Part shown: one piece after another, positions 24,601 through 38,252 of the stretch
Numbering within the stretch: position 1 is the first letter of the stretch
Layout: every line of letters begins with the position of its first letter
Position numbers and translations under genes: made by a program
Notes under the pieces: model-generated
What the model saw: the letters and a program-made list of their open reading frames with translations, nothing else
Told to the model about the DNA's origin: nothing
The model's database searches: none
Source: Lycocorax pyrrhopterus obiensis
Taxonomy: Eukaryota; Chordata; Aves; Passeriformes; Paradisaeidae
Direction of reading: 5' to 3'
Assembly (NCBI GenBank): GCA_014706295.1
Contig: JACSVZ010000016.1
Span: forward strand, 8,847,168-8,911,167
DNA length: 64,000 bases

Positions 24601-27299
24601 GGTATAACGGGAGTGTCGCAGAGAAAAGGGAACAGGCTTGTCACAGCAAAGCAGGGCCACTGTCTGTTTGCCTGAGTGGGTCTGCAGCAAATGGGGTGCT
24701 GCAGGCACCTCCCAGCAGCCTTGCTTTCAGCTGTTACGGCCAGCCTGCATTTCTAACAGGGTTTCTCCTAACCCTGACTGGGTTCAGCTGGAAAATATGC
24801 CATGCTGCATCATCTCCACACATGCAAGGTTGTTAACTGCTAGAACTGTTATTCTCATTACACAAGTAATTGTTCAAATTTCGCTATGTCCTTCCTTGGA
24901 CATCCATCCACAGCACTGAGTTCTTTGGTCTAATTATGTGCTGGTTGAAACAGTTCTTCTTTCCATCAGTTCTGTGTTTGTTGCTTTTCATGTCATTGAT
25001 TGCTTGTGTGCTCTGTGATGGGAAGGACAGGAGCTCCTGATTTGCCTTCTCTCTGTTCTTCCTGACCTGCTGTGCTTCAGATTTGTTCTTTATCTGCCGT
25101 TGTTTGTCTTCCTTTTCTTTTTTTTTTCCTCAAGTTCCTGAGCTGGAAAAAAAGCAGGCAGCAGAAAATGTAAAGGGGGAAGATCACTGCTGTTTACAAG
25201 AAGAGCTAAAGCCTGTCTAGCATCAGCCACAGAGTGGTTTCCTGTGTAATTGAGGTAAACACAATTCAGTCGTGAGGGTTTTTTTCCTGTGAGATCCATT
25301 GCTTCTGGTTAGGCCTGGCCTCTTGCAGTCCCCTGATGCTGAAACACCCTCCACTCCCTTCTGTCACAGAGCTTGGGGATCTGCTGCCATGCCTTCTCCT
25401 GCTGGGACAAGAAAGTGGCAGAAAGCACTGCGGCAGTGAGGCTGGCTGGGCACAGCAGGAGCAGCCCATGAGACATGCAGGAGAGGCAGGGATGTGTGGG
25501 GCAGTAGGGGTGTGATAAGCCCTTTTTCCTGCCCTTCTTCCAAATGACTCCTAGACATGGCACTGCCTCTGCCCAGCCTAGAGTCGTGTTGATGTTCCTC
25601 CAGCTCTGGTGGCAGAGGAAATGCTGGGTTCCTGCTAGGTTGGTCAGTGCTCCTGCTAAGGGGTTTTTGTGTGTGGAAAAGACACAGGTCCCAGCAGTCA
25701 TGCCTGGCCGAGTACCACAGGTAGACCCAAAAGCCCTCAGAGAGCCCCAGGGTGGGAAACCTATCACCCAAGCAATTCAGAGAGTGGCATGAGTAGCTCT
25801 TGGAAAACAGCTCTAAAAGTCTGAGGGCAGCTAGAAATACCTCTAGGGACATGTGTGCTCTGTCTTTCCAATAACACCATGAAACTGACGGTTGCACAGC
25901 TTGGGTGCATTATAAATGAAGGTCCCTTTGGCTGGTGTGCTGTGCTGGGGAGAGCTGTGCCCTGACCCACCTTCCCAAAACAAAGCAGTGCTGCTCTGTG
26001 AATGATTGCAAATTTTTCCTTGTCCTTTTTTTCTGTGTGTGAGTGTATAGCACCAGAACCTTAGAGCAGCTATCATCCATTTACCAGTAAGCAGCTGCTG
26101 CTAAGGCCAGAATAGATGGAGCAATGCTGGATTCTTATGGAGAAGGGTTGGCCCTTGGCTCCGTTGTTTGTAGCACAATACTTTTCATTCGACAAGGAAG
26201 GCACAAACCAGTTACAGTTCAGCTAATCTTACTAATCTTCTTTTAATTAATCTATTTCAATGAAATTTCATTTCTACTTGCACAATCAGCCTGGCAAAGG
26301 CAGATACTCCTGCAGAAAGAAATCACCCCAGCAGAAAAATCGCTCTTGAGATCAAGCCTGGGAGACATGAGACAAACAAGCAAACCAGATGTACAGAGAT
26401 AACAAAATAGGAAATTGAAGAACAGTTTATGCTGCTGTCTCTCCCAAGTCTGCTGAGTTGTTTAGCATGTGTGACTAATGTTGCAGAGGCAGCTGCTGCT
26501 GCCAACAAGAGCCAGCATCTCATCAGGACTGGTGCAGCACCAACCTGACTCTGCACATGCTGGAAAACAGCAGGAGATGGAGATGGCTGCTGGGAGTCTC
26601 CGGAGGTGGCCACAGAGGCCGGGTGCTTTCAGTTCTGTTGCTTTCCAGTGAGCCTCCTTTAGGCTGTACCTCCCTAGCTGCATGTGGAGCCAGTCCTGGG
26701 ACTGTCTGTGTCATCTGATCAACTCCCACTGGGTAGCTGTAAGTGTCCTGCAACAACAACGTTGTTTTTACTAAAAACTTGAGCAATGTTTCTATTTTAA
26801 ATGCAAGAACATAACAAAATCCTTTCTAGGTTTGTGGAGAGGGTTTGGAACTTAATGCCCAGTTAGGGCAGATTTTAACACAAGATTTAAAAGCTTAGAA
26901 ACAGGACTAGGAAAAGGAAGGAGCTTTAGAGCTTTGCCTTAGGGACAGGATACATTTCACAGACTTGGTCTCTAAAGACCAGTACAAAGTCTGGGAGATA
27001 CTGATGGCAGTGTTGGGCTCCCACTGAGCTCAGTGCAATCAGATTTTTGCCATTAATTTCTCTGTAGGCATTTACAGAGCACAGCTAGGAATGTGATAAT
27101 GGACTCTTCTACAGCTCTGCAAAGGGTGAGGCCAGAGTGTAGCAAAGTTAAATATCTCCCAATAACAGCGAATACTTTGAATTGTAAAGGTGCCATAGAT
27201 ATTGCAGAAACGTTTGGTAACTAATTGGCCAGAGTATTTGCGGATACTTTTAGCATTTCCTCTCCTAGAAACTGAACTGAAAAGGCCAAGGCTGATGCA

Positions 27300-27420
27300 G
27301 TTATAATCCCATTTCTGTATTTACTGTGTTATATGACCTCAGGCAAGAGCTGATCAGCCAATTCCTGACTGTGAGTGCGTTGCAGAGCATCATCTCTCGT
27401 TCAGCCTGTGTCTCTTAGAC
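27300..27420 (+). mobile_element. Possible degenerate MIR-type fragment
   Basis: ATAATCCCATTTCTG, then TTTACTGTGTTATATGACCT and CAGGCAAGAGCTGATCAGCC, resemble the MIR stretch that reads AATCCCAGCTCTGCCA, then TGTGTGACCTTGGGCAAG. The likeness fades on both sides. This is a weak call that a profile search could easily overturn. Confidence 0.3.
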
Positions 27421-30400
27421 ATTTCCTGGGGTCAGTGTGGACTGCAGCACTGTGTTCAGGCAGACCAGCAACAGGCCTGTGTACCTCCTGGACTGCTGTG
27501 TACCCTTTGCAGTAGCCCCTGGAGTCCCAGATGCCATTTCCTAATTGCCACCCCGCAGACGGTGTGTGGCTGGCGCGGGTGGGATGCAGGGAGCCATTGC
27601 TGAAATGGAGAGCAGCACTGGGGTTCCCAAGGTGGGGGTGAGAAGAGCTTTTACTCCTGGGGGACATGGGGGAGCATGGCTGGGAAAGCTGGCTTGGTAG
27701 TGCAGAAAGCTCACCCTGTGGGTTTGGTTTCATCTTGGGTGTCGCAAAGAAATCAGCAGTGGAAAAACCTCCAGATTTTTCTGGAAAGCCTCCAGCTATC
27801 TGTCTTTAAAGATAACACAGCCTGTTTCCTCTTTGCTGTTTCATGTTTGCTATATGGCAAACTTGGCTTTCTAAAGGCAGGCAAGGAACATGGGGACCAG
27901 TAACTGGACCAGTCTGACAGAGCAGGAATAGATGTAAAACTTGCCAGGTCAGGGTCCCTCTGGTAGCACGGGCACACTCACCACCAAACTGCTGTGTGCC
28001 CCGCTCCAGTGAGATGGGATTCAGCTCTGGGCTTGGAGGAGCCGATGAAGTGCCCAGGAAAGGGTGAGCTCACCTAAAGGGGCCTTGGACAAGAGCACAG
28101 AAGGGGAGGGATGCGTTCCCCTTTGGTGGACCCAGATGGTTGCTCCCCTGGCCCTGTGAGCATGCAGGAGATGTTTCACCAGAAAGTCCCTTGGGAATTG
28201 CTTCATCTGACAGATACCTGCACACACACACAGATATCCTGCAAGTGCTGTAGCATGGGGTTAGACTCAAGAACATTCTTTGCAGATGCAGTAACCTGAC
28301 TCTGTAATTCATTTATCTCATGACTCGGTGTTAGCATCAGAGATACAGCAGTTTCAGGTTTAAGGAAGAACTGCCCTATAAGTAAAAGAATAATTTGCAT
28401 TGAAGTAGCTAATTGGCATCTCAACACTTTAATATAGCCACTTACAATTGCATTTTGTGTTAGAGAGGATCATACGGGGTTGCCAATGATGTCTTCTTTC
28501 CCCTTTGAGCTTTCTACAATGGGCAGAAAATCATGCTGCAATCACAGGGCTGGTCTCTGCAAATTACTTGCTAAATTGAACTGTATTCTTGAAATTAACT
28601 TTAAAAGTCCATTGAACTGCTCTCCCAGCACTGCAAAGTTGAAAAGTATATCAAATTTTAAATTACAGGTGAAGAAAGCAAACTGGCTAGTTCTGGGGAA
28701 CAGAACTATGGCTTTTATATGATATTATCAGTAATGGTCCCTGACAGACTTTTCTGGAATAACAATACTTCCCTGGATGGGAGGATACCTTATTCTTGAT
28801 GCAGAATATTTCGCATCAGGCTGTAGTTGTGTCTCAACACATTTATATGATATTTAATTCTCCACTAATTCTCTTACCAGAAGGAATGCAGAAAGCTTCT
28901 TATAGATGCTATCAGCCACAGAAATGCTGAAAAGAAGATCCTATATTCTGCTTTCTAGCTTAAAAGAGGAGAATGATATTTTCTTTTCTTGAAACAAGAT
29001 TTTTTTTTCCTGAAAATTGAAGTCCCCTTTGAGTAAAGTAGTCTGCAGCTTTCTGAACACGTAAAAAACCCTTAGAAGCTAAACAGAAAGGGAATTTTCA
29101 GAAGAGAATATAGTTCATTTTATGTTCAGATGATTCTTACCTTCATTTTGTATTTCATTTTTATAGAAGAGCTGTAAAAACAACTTCAAGAGCTGTATAA
29201 AAATTTGTGTTGTGTGAAATGAAGTGTTTGGAGTTCAGTAATATCTGGATTCATATAAGTGTTGGAGAAAATGTAGCATGGATAGACTACAAGCGTGTCT
29301 GTCCTTACATAGCCCCAGCCACCACTCCCTGTGCCCCCCCAGGCTTGAGGATCAGGCTGATGAAGAAAAAAACCTTTCAGAGCCTGCCCAAAGACAGTGT
29401 CCTGTGGCAGGGGAGGGCAGGGGAGCTCTGCACAGCACAGCTTGGAGCAGCTCTGTCCCCTGGGAGGGCTCCCCGCTGCACCACACCCAGGGGAGTCTCC
29501 CCAGCCTAGGTCCAGGCTTGTCCCGAGGTAGCCCAGCTCCTGGGGGCTGCAGGAAGGGCACAGGGCCTGCAGGACCCTGCAGAGTTGTGCCCTGCCCATT
29601 CACAGAAGGCTATAAGTGCTCAGTGGCTGGGTTTCAAGGAGGCACATGAGCATGTTCCTGTGGGGCCCCTGTGAAACAGCGCTGCGGCTGCGTCTTCACA
29701 GAGACCTTGGACGTCTCCTTTGGCTCTGCTCTTCTTTGGGATGGGGAGGGCAGTCCCGTCACAGCTGTGTTCCCATACCCTGTCAGTCCTCCACTGCCTG
29801 CTGCTCTCTGGGGCACGGGGCAGAGGAGAGGCTGTGCTGGGCAGGGACTGCTGCTCTCCGGAGATGCTGGATGCACATGGAGCTGTCACACACTCAAACA
29901 GGACACAGACATGGGACACCATTTGTCTCCATGTAATTGTTGGAGATGGCCAAACCCTTGTACTCAATGAAGTCAGCAGAGCTGCAGTAAGTTATCCCAG
30001 TACACAATGGGGCTATTTATGAGGAAAAGACAACCCCAATGTTTCCTTAGCTTTGCCAAGGCACAGCACCTTGGAAAGTTGAGCTGTTTTAATGTAGATG
30101 CCCAGTTTTAGGCAGCCAAATTGTTTCACAGTTTCAAAGGTCATAATATTTTTAGGAGAACAGCATCCCTGGCTTTAGTTGCTTTTGCCAGAAACACGGA
30201 TAAGTAACAGAAGCACTGATTAGCCAAGGCTGGTGCCTTCCTTGTGAGAGAGTCAAGCTGAGGACCTGTCTCCTGCTGCCCAAGCCAGATCCGGTGGCAG
30301 AAATGGTCCCCCACACCTAGTTCCTAACCCATGAATATCGAGCAGGGGCTTGCCTGCTCTCCTTCCATATTTTTTCCTGTCTATAGCAATAGCTGCACTA

Positions 30401-32555
30401 AAGCATCTGCTGCTTTGTGCACCTCAATAGTCTTTGTTATGAGGGGGGTATATCACTGCAGTGCCTGTGCTCACCCATCAAGGCTTTATAAAGTAGTACA
30501 CTCCCTGTTCTTTGGCTTTTGAAAGATGTAAAGTAAGAAGGTCAAGCTATAAATCCAACCTTGTACTCATAGGATATGTAAGACGACAAATAAGCATATC
30601 TTGTAAGGCAAATGACTCTTCAAATTATTTCCGTCTCCACACGTAGAAAGTCACAGCTACTGAAATGTACAGCTCAATAGGTAAAATGTGCATCTAGCCT
30701 AGAACTGCAGTACATCTATTTTCAGGTGCCAGAAAACATGTCCATCAAGAAGACTATTAAAAAATTCATTTCCTAAGGACATCAGCACTAGGCTATTGAG
30801 GAGATCAAGTACTGGGGAATGAATTTCACAGGCAGAAAAGTGTACACTATAAAAAGGTGAGCTGCGAGGCAAAGCCATTTCCTGAGGAAAAAGGCAAATG
30901 TCTCAATGGTCTTGGCATAGGATAACTATATTCTACTTATCTTTGCAGTTTGATATGTAAAGTATGTCTTTTTAAAAGGTCACTTCCTTTTTGTATTTAT
31001 AGAACAGTCTGCTGCTGCTTTTGGCTGCTTCTTTGGAGAGGTGCTACAGGGCAGGAGTTAATTTTAAAAACACGCAAGCCAAAGGTGAAGTCCTGCTTTT
31101 TTTCCATTCTGGATATTTAAGCAGTAGGAGCTGGTCAGCAAGAACTTTATCCACGAAGAAATAAAATTCATAAAGAAGATGATTAAGCCAGGCTGACTGA
31201 CTCATGCACTGAGCTAAGTCAGGAGGCTGGTAAATGGAAGAAAAGGAAATTACACAACCTGACTAAAAATGAGTTAGCCAAGAAAGTAACCATTGAGGTG
31301 TCAGCTCGAAGATAGAAGGCTCCCAAAGCCTGAGGTTGCCCAGGGGAATGCTGATCTTCAGGCAGTCTCCAGTCCCATTTTCCCCAGACAATTCCATTAT
31401 TCTGCAGCATGGCCAGGCTCCCAATTATCATTTATCTTCTGCGTGGCATATGGTGGTAGCGAGTGACAGGGATGGGAGGCCTCCCCAGCCTCATTCATCA
31501 CCTGGCTTTGGAGAGCACTTCAGTGAGCATCCAGTATTAAGTTAAAAATGTAAATGTTGCCTTTAGCAGGGATAACGAAATAAAGCTAATCAGATTTTCT
31601 GGCTGCCTGCTTGTGAATCAGATGGATGGGAAAAGGTGTTTGAGCAAGTATTGATTTAACTGATTGCGCTTCAAAATTCTCTTGGAAGGTTGTTGTCAAA
31701 ATATTGCTCCTCAGGAACTTGACCTGCCTGCCACGATTTATCTTAGCACATTTTTTAATATCCAAATTATTTAACATCCCCTTTGTTCTCATATCTGTGC
31801 CTGAACAGAGTTTTCTTATTTTCAGAGTTGATGCTTCAGCCTGTTTAGAAGGCTGGTGGGGAGAGCTGAGCGGGATCTATAAATAGCGTCCTAGTTTGGA
31901 GCCAAGAGATTTGGAGTCTGATGTGGCCACCTATGCATGAAGCAGTGACCAGCTCCACAGAGCACATATTGCTCTAACCTGAAAGGAGCTTCACGGCCAT
32001 GGCAGTGCTGAAGAAAACTGGAAAAGCTCTGTGGCTTCCCCTGAAAAGTGGTTTAACTACACAGTAAGCTATGTGTTCGAGCTATGTGTTTGTCACTGTG
32101 TCTCCAAGTGTTTGCACTGGTGTGCCTGACTGTCTCCACACTGGGGAGGGGGACATGGGGCTGGCCAAGGCAGTGTCAAGAGCTGCTCTGTCCATGGTGG
32201 GGGATGCTGGTTCCTGCTGCACATCTTCTCTGGGCTGGGAATGAGCTGCAGCTCAAAAACAGCCTCGTTACGTGGGATATCACAAAATTTCCTGGCACGG
32301 AAACAAATAGCACCACGCAGCGCAGAGCTGTGTGAAGTTGTTAGATCCACCTGCATTGGGTCAGATATAAATAAGACTGATGCAAAAGGAGTTGCCAAAA
32401 GGGGAAGCAGGCAGTAGCTTTGAATTTTCGTACAGCATCAGAAAAGTGCAGTGTGCAGGAGCAAACGAGAAACAGCATAAAATAAAGCAAAATCAGTGGT
32501 TTTGTAATAAGTAAAAGGCAACAAGTAATAAAGTTTGAGGATTTGGCAGCTTGCC

Positions 32556-32576
32556 TTTTTTTTTTTTAATTTTTTA
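32556..32576. repeat. T-rich homopolymer tract
   Basis: Twelve T are followed by AA and six more T, ending in TTTTTTACAG. The end resembles a splice acceptor, but no exon-like coding potential follows. Confidence 0.7.
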
Positions 32577-35489
32577 CAGTTGTGTCATTCTCAACAGTAA
32601 TTTTTCTTCCAGAATAAAAATAGCCATGAACTTTTCCCAGCAGATAAAGACCCTTTGGATGAAATAGCTCCTTTGTCACAAGGAGGAGGCTCAGGAGTGC
32701 AGAAGACAGAACCTCTTGGCATTAGAGCAGCCATTGTGCCCCAGCCATTCCTAAAAGTTGATGCTACTGCAGTTGCACCAGCTTCAGACCATACACTCCG
32801 GGTGAGGAGAGGGCCAGGGGGCTGCCATTTTTAAAATAGAAATTGGAAAGTCAAAAATACATTTAAACAAATTTCAGCCTGACTATTGCTTCTAGGAAAG
32901 AGAAGTCTGAGGCCACGGGTGAGACTAGAAGCTCATGAGTTTGCACAGTAACGTTTCTCTCATCTAAATTACCCAGTAGAATACAGTGGTAGTTGCAGAC
33001 TTACATACAGAATAAAATTTCCCAATCTATTTTTTTCTTAGCCTCTTTCAGTATGCTAGTTACTATCAAAAACTTTCTACCTTTCTGCATTCATGTTTGT
33101 AAGAAAAAAGTCAATTGATAGTGTGTTGGATCTGAGTAAATTTAGCCTTGCAGAAAACAGTCTTCCTGTCAGATTATATGTACATCCCAAAACTTACTTG
33201 CAGGGATGTAACACATCTCCTGTTGTTATGCCACATGGATAACAAGCAAGGAATTTTGGAGTTTTCCCCATTTAATGATTTATCTTTGTTTTTACCTTTT
33301 TCTGTGTCTGTACATGCTGTACCTGGCCTGGCTCTTACACACTTAATAGGGGAGTACGAGTGCTGGTAGATCTAAGTGTTTTGTTGTGCTGCTATGACTC
33401 TTATTAGCAGGTAGCAAAACATGTAGCCACGGTAAAAATGTGTTTCTTTGTAGAAATTATATGTTGCATCTCATCCAAGCAGTCTCACACCTTCTCTTAG
33501 GTCAAAGAGGAGAGAAAAGTGGGGATGGGAGGTTTCTTCTTGCAGTCAGGGTCAAGATATTTACGATGTGAAACAAAATGGTATCTAAAATTTGAGGTAG
33601 GAAAAAAGATCCACTTAAAGGAAGTATGATTTTGGAAAGGGTTTTCACAGACAATAAAGAGTGACCATGTTTCACCTGGAGATCTCAAAAGACAAATGCA
33701 GTGTCCCTCCTTTCTGTGTGTTGGCATGAGCTTAGGGCAAGAGGAAAACAACCCAAAAAGGCTTTCCCAAGGTGACCCTGAGCAAAGTTCTGTCAGGGAA
33801 GGATCCCACTGTCTGCAGTGGATGAGGTGTCCCAGTAGTGATGACTGCAGTAAGCAGAGTAGTAGGAAAACTGCCCTGATGTGGGTGACCCTCTTGAAAA
33901 ATGTGCTCAATTTTGTATAAACACTTCCATTTAAATTAAACATTTAAATGGAGTGGCACAAAATGCACCCCACAGCTACACCCTAACCTAAGTAAGAAGT
34001 TCAACAAACCCAGGGGACCCAGATTTGCTGATATAATCAGGGACACACAAAGGTGGTATAAAGCTCATTATTTCTTTTAGCTCCTGTCCTGGATCCTGCT
34101 CATCCAGCCCAGAGGACCTGAAGGCTTTGCGGCACTCCCATCAAGGCATTCCATGAGAGCCTGGCTTCTGTGCCAGATTAAAGCATGGGGCTCTACTTTC
34201 AGGCTGATGCCAGGAAGGGTTTTGGGAACTACACCACCGACCAGCAATTGTAGGAGCTGGGGAGTTGCCAAACAACCCCTTTTTTAAGATCTCCTTCCCC
34301 AGGTGTGTAGGACCTGCCTTGCTCACGGTCTTCAGTTTTTTGTCTTAGCAGAGGAAGGCAGAGCTCTGCATGTTGGACCATGTCATTACACAGCAGAACT
34401 GCTGAGTGATTGTGAGGAACTTTTAAAATAATTGTGCCACAGTTATTCACCAGGGTACATTACATTTGGAATCAGAGGTCACTTTCCTTTCTTTACAAGG
34501 GAAAACACTGTGAGTGAACCCGTAATTTTGAGCACACTAATTCCAAGACATTTGCAGATACCAAGTGGTTTCCTGGAATAACAGCCTCTCTCAAGAGAAA
34601 CGTCAAATGCATTTAATCAGCCACATTTAGAGCTCTGCTACATCTGCAAATGAATTATTAACGATCTCAAATGTTTTTGAATGATCCAAAAGTCAGGAAT
34701 AACGTGGCTCTTCAGCTAATCAGCTTTGATTCAGGGCTTCTCCTTTCCACTTTATGCACTAGAGGCTCTGCACCTGCCTGCTGCTGCTAACTGGAGTTCC
34801 TGGAGCTCACGTTAACCTCTCTGGAGGCGCTTGGGTAGCTGAACAAACGCAAAGTGCAGCTGGCATCCAGCTGTGCCTGTATGGATTTATGCATCACGTA
34901 GTAAATAGCCACTGCTCAGTGCCGTGCATCCCAGGGGGAAGGTACATGATGCTCCAGGGAATGCTGCTCCCACAGCAGTCCCCACCACACATCCCTTGGC
35001 CACAGAACTCCTCTGCTCCCGAGATGCCATGTTTGACCCAGCTAATGGAAGATGGGGCTGGGTCAGGTGTGTCTGGAGAGGCAGGTTTGAATCGTGAGCG
35101 TTCTCGTCAGTAACAGCAAGAAGGGCAGAACGAAGCTGTGACACAAAGCACAGCTCGGGCTGCCTGTGCTCCAGCCTTGGCTCTCCTTTGTCATGTTAAG
35201 AAAATCATGGCTTATGTCACTTCTCCTGCAAAATGAGTGCCTTGTAAAGTGCTTTGGGAAACAGTAACAACTGTCTTATTACACGCAACTCAACCCCCTT
35301 CCACCGCACTGTGGAAATACCCTTTTAGAAGGAAATAATTGCTACAATCTCATTTCTCCAGTCGAGGTAATTTGGTTACATTAATTTTTGAATCAACAAG
35401 TGTTCTCATTTAAGAGCTCCAGCTGACAAAATAATGGAACCATCAAGAGGCAGATGTAAACAAAGCACTTGCAGTAGCAGATGAATTAA

Positions 35490-35516
35490 TGAAAAAAAAA
35501 AAAACCAACCAAAAAA
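35490..35516. repeat. A-rich tract
   Basis: A run of twelve A is followed by CCAACCAAAAAAG. Nothing recognisable as a retroposon lies on the left. Confidence 0.7.
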
Positions 35517-37779
35517 GAATTAACTCTTATGGGTACTAATAAGTGAATTCTAGTGTATGTAAAAAGAACTACCTCAGGTCCTGAGGAAAGTGGTGAGTAG
35601 CTTGTTATATTTGGACCAGATGCAGAATTTCTGTTCAACCTGTGTGTTGGGGAGGACCTTAAGTACGAGGACACAATGAAGCAAGTTTTAAGAGGAAGAT
35701 CTGAGCAGAAACATTTTCTTTGCTGGACAAAAGCCACTGATACACAGAGAGTATAAACCAGCTGCATCTGGGATGCTGTCAAATCATAGCACAAAAGAGG
35801 AATTAAAAATCTGTTCCTCAGTTTGCCTGAGCAAAAATTGCAGGGTGGTCACTTTATTTTGTATATAATTATAATAATAAGCTTGATAGTGTATCTGTTA
35901 TGGATTATGCATTCTGTGTGCATTATTAACAACATGACTGTTTGTCCCACTGCACCCATAAGGAAAACACAAACCACAGACAAATGAAAGCAGAAGCAGC
36001 CGTGGCTATTAAGAACAATTAAGCACTACACAGCCTCTCTGCAGGGGGAGGCTCTGGAGTGGTTTAATGGAGCAGATCTCATGATGGGATGTACATTTGG
36101 ATAATGCTGTCTTGCATATTCAGGTATAACTATCTGCTCTTCTGCGCGAGCTTTGGTTGCATAGCAAGAGGCAGCTATAGCTACCAAGAGAGTGCTGCCT
36201 ATTTAATATTTTCTCATTTCATTTAATTTCAATATAGAGTTGGAGATGAGTTTGTTAGAAATAAAGCACTTCATAGGGAGATTAGTTGTCTACTTTCTGT
36301 GGCTTGAAGAGGAAAAAGTATCGATGTCACTTTTTAGCTCGAAATCAGCTTGAAGCTTCCAAATAGTTCTGTTAGACGAAGTGCAATTCTGTTATTTCAA
36401 GCACGACACCCCTTTTCTTTTCTGTCAAGATGAACCACAAAGTCCCTAATGGCTTGCACACACTGTGAATGAGGTGGTCTTCTAAAAAAGTGATGTAGTT
36501 ACTCATGCCAAGATTTGGATTTTCCAAAGCTTATTTCCTCTTCTACAGAGTGTCTGACAGCATCTGTCCTTTTATGCATAGGTTTGTACTACTGGTTTCT
36601 TAGACCCAAAATCATTCTGGTATCCCAAATTTTTATTGAGCTCTCCCTGAGTGAGAGCCTGGAGGCAGCCAAACAGTTCCCCAGGGCTTTGGTCAGCTCG
36701 GGAGCCTGGGTAGCAAGGGAGTGCTACAGGCTATGGCAGGAGGGGAACGGTGCTAAGGAACTCCCACCTGCCATGCTTCACCGTGTGTGACATTTCTTCC
36801 AGGTCCTACACACCCCTGGAAAGTCAGATATTTTATTGTCTGGTGTATGTTCAAGGAATAATGGCTGGAACAGAGGCTGAGCTCCCATCAGCTGCACTTG
36901 CTCAGGATATAATGGTGGCACTGAAGATGAAGTTTTATTTCTGCAGCCTTTGTACTTCATTAGATATTGCCTTGCCAAAAATCATCCCCACCCCACTTAG
37001 CCCGGATGAGCTGCTGGAGAATACCACAGGGAAAACCACTTTCAAACTATAATCCTGGAAATGAGCTGTCCCAGTGAAAACCACGTCTGACTCACAGAGT
37101 TATGCAAGCACATTTCCTTCTGTAAAAGAGCCAGTACCTTTCCAGACCATCTACTGCAGGTCATAACAGGAGCTCAAGAGACATTTCAAGTGTCCAGATA
37201 GTGTGCTGAATAATAAAGGTTTTTTGTGTATCTGTGTGACATGTAATGGTCATTTAATGAAAAAGGAAATAATATTTTTATCAGACAAAGCAATGCTGTT
37301 CCCCACAGGGAAGCTGTCTGCCTTGCCTTGGAGCCTGGCTTTTTCTTTGTGGTTGTCATTGTGAGAGATGGAGGGGGACTCATCTGCAGAGCTTCCCAGC
37401 TACTCCAGCAGAGCTTTCCAGAGCTCACACATGAAGGTTCCATTTTGTATTTTTTCAGAGCTTCATCATAGAGCCTGTCTGGACAGAGCATTTATGTTCC
37501 TCCTGCTGCCGAGAGACACTGATACACCTCTTAATTACGTGAGGCCCAATTTTCAGTTGTAGGTAATGCAATTATTACACTGATTGACTTCAGCAAGTTC
37601 TTTAGGTACCCCCTGCCCTTAAGGGTAACACCAGCTGACGTTCTTATGGCCCAGAAAACCACAAGTTTATGCTAACAACTTAATCTGTAGGAAAAATAAT
37701 ATATTTCAGAAGAGTCATCTGTAGAAGTAAAAATATGTTTCCAATTAGGATGACTTTATCAACTGTCACAAAGAAACAC

Positions 37780-38252
37780 AGTCGATTGTCCAGAAATAAT
37801 TTATTCATCAACAATAAAACACTGAATAGAAAAAGCCTTGTAAATAAAACTATATATATATATAATGCTTTATTTTTTTATTCGATACTGCACAAAAACC
37901 ACTACAGACAGTAACAAAATAATCCAATTAATCTTAAAAATTTCAAATTATAATTGTCACTCTTCATTTATCATGTTTTAGTAACAATGCAAAGGTCATT
38001 TGTTTACATATTATACTTTTACTTGATATCATTAAATTGTTTCTTAAAACACTTGAAGCAATTTGTTGTTTGCCCCATAATTTATAACATATAAGTATAT
38101 CAATAAACAATATAACAGCTCTGAGAAAGATATGCAGACTGTTCAATGGTGAATAGTCTACCATAGGTTGTTTAGTGGGAGAGCAGGAATAAATCACAAC
38201 TGAATTGGGATAGAAGTCAACACATTGAAGAGAAATAGTACTTGGGGAACAA
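37780..38252 (-). terminator. SCG2: SCG2 3' UTR and polyadenylation signals
   Basis: After the stop codon the minus strand is AT-rich, with several ATTTA-type motifs. It contains three AATAAA hexamers, at 37882-37877, 37874-37869 and 37805-37800. The last would place the end of the transcript near 37780-37790, giving a 3' UTR of about 470 nt; the first two would end it about 70-80 nt earlier. A (TA)7 repeat (37851-37864) lies between the signals. Which signal dominates cannot be told from sequence. Confidence 0.75.
37851..37864. repeat. (TA)7 microsatellite in the SCG2 3' UTR
   Basis: Seven TA units lie between the second and third AATAAA signals of SCG2, so length variation here would alter the spacing of alternative 3' ends. 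Confidence 0.9.

Larger units (their letters stand above)
17151..37779. other. Gene-free region downstream of SCG2
   Basis: About 20 kb without a recognisable gene. GC-richer patches (18.6-19.1, 22.8-23.5, 24.5-25.9, 29.2-30.0, 34.7-35.2 kb) carry overlapping open frames of up to 177 codons on both strands, none resembling a family. A small cluster of five CpGs lies at 23726-23751. In mammals the DNA on the 3' side of SCG2 is a large gene desert towards KCNE4, which fits what is seen. Conserved enhancers may be present but cannot be recognised without alignment. Confidence 0.55.

Noticed and set aside
25309..25897. Overlapping minus-strand ORFs of 152 and 177 codons
   Set aside because: Two frames are open over the same DNA and neither resembles a protein family; this is a composition effect.
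32067..32090. Repeated AGCTATGTGTT with 13-base spacing
   Set aside because: A two-copy short duplication without further structure; likely replication slippage.
33497..33943. 148-codon minus-strand ORF with Cys and hydrophobic residues
   Set aside because: I considered a diverged exon or pseudogene, but no family, domain or flanking splice structure could be recognised.
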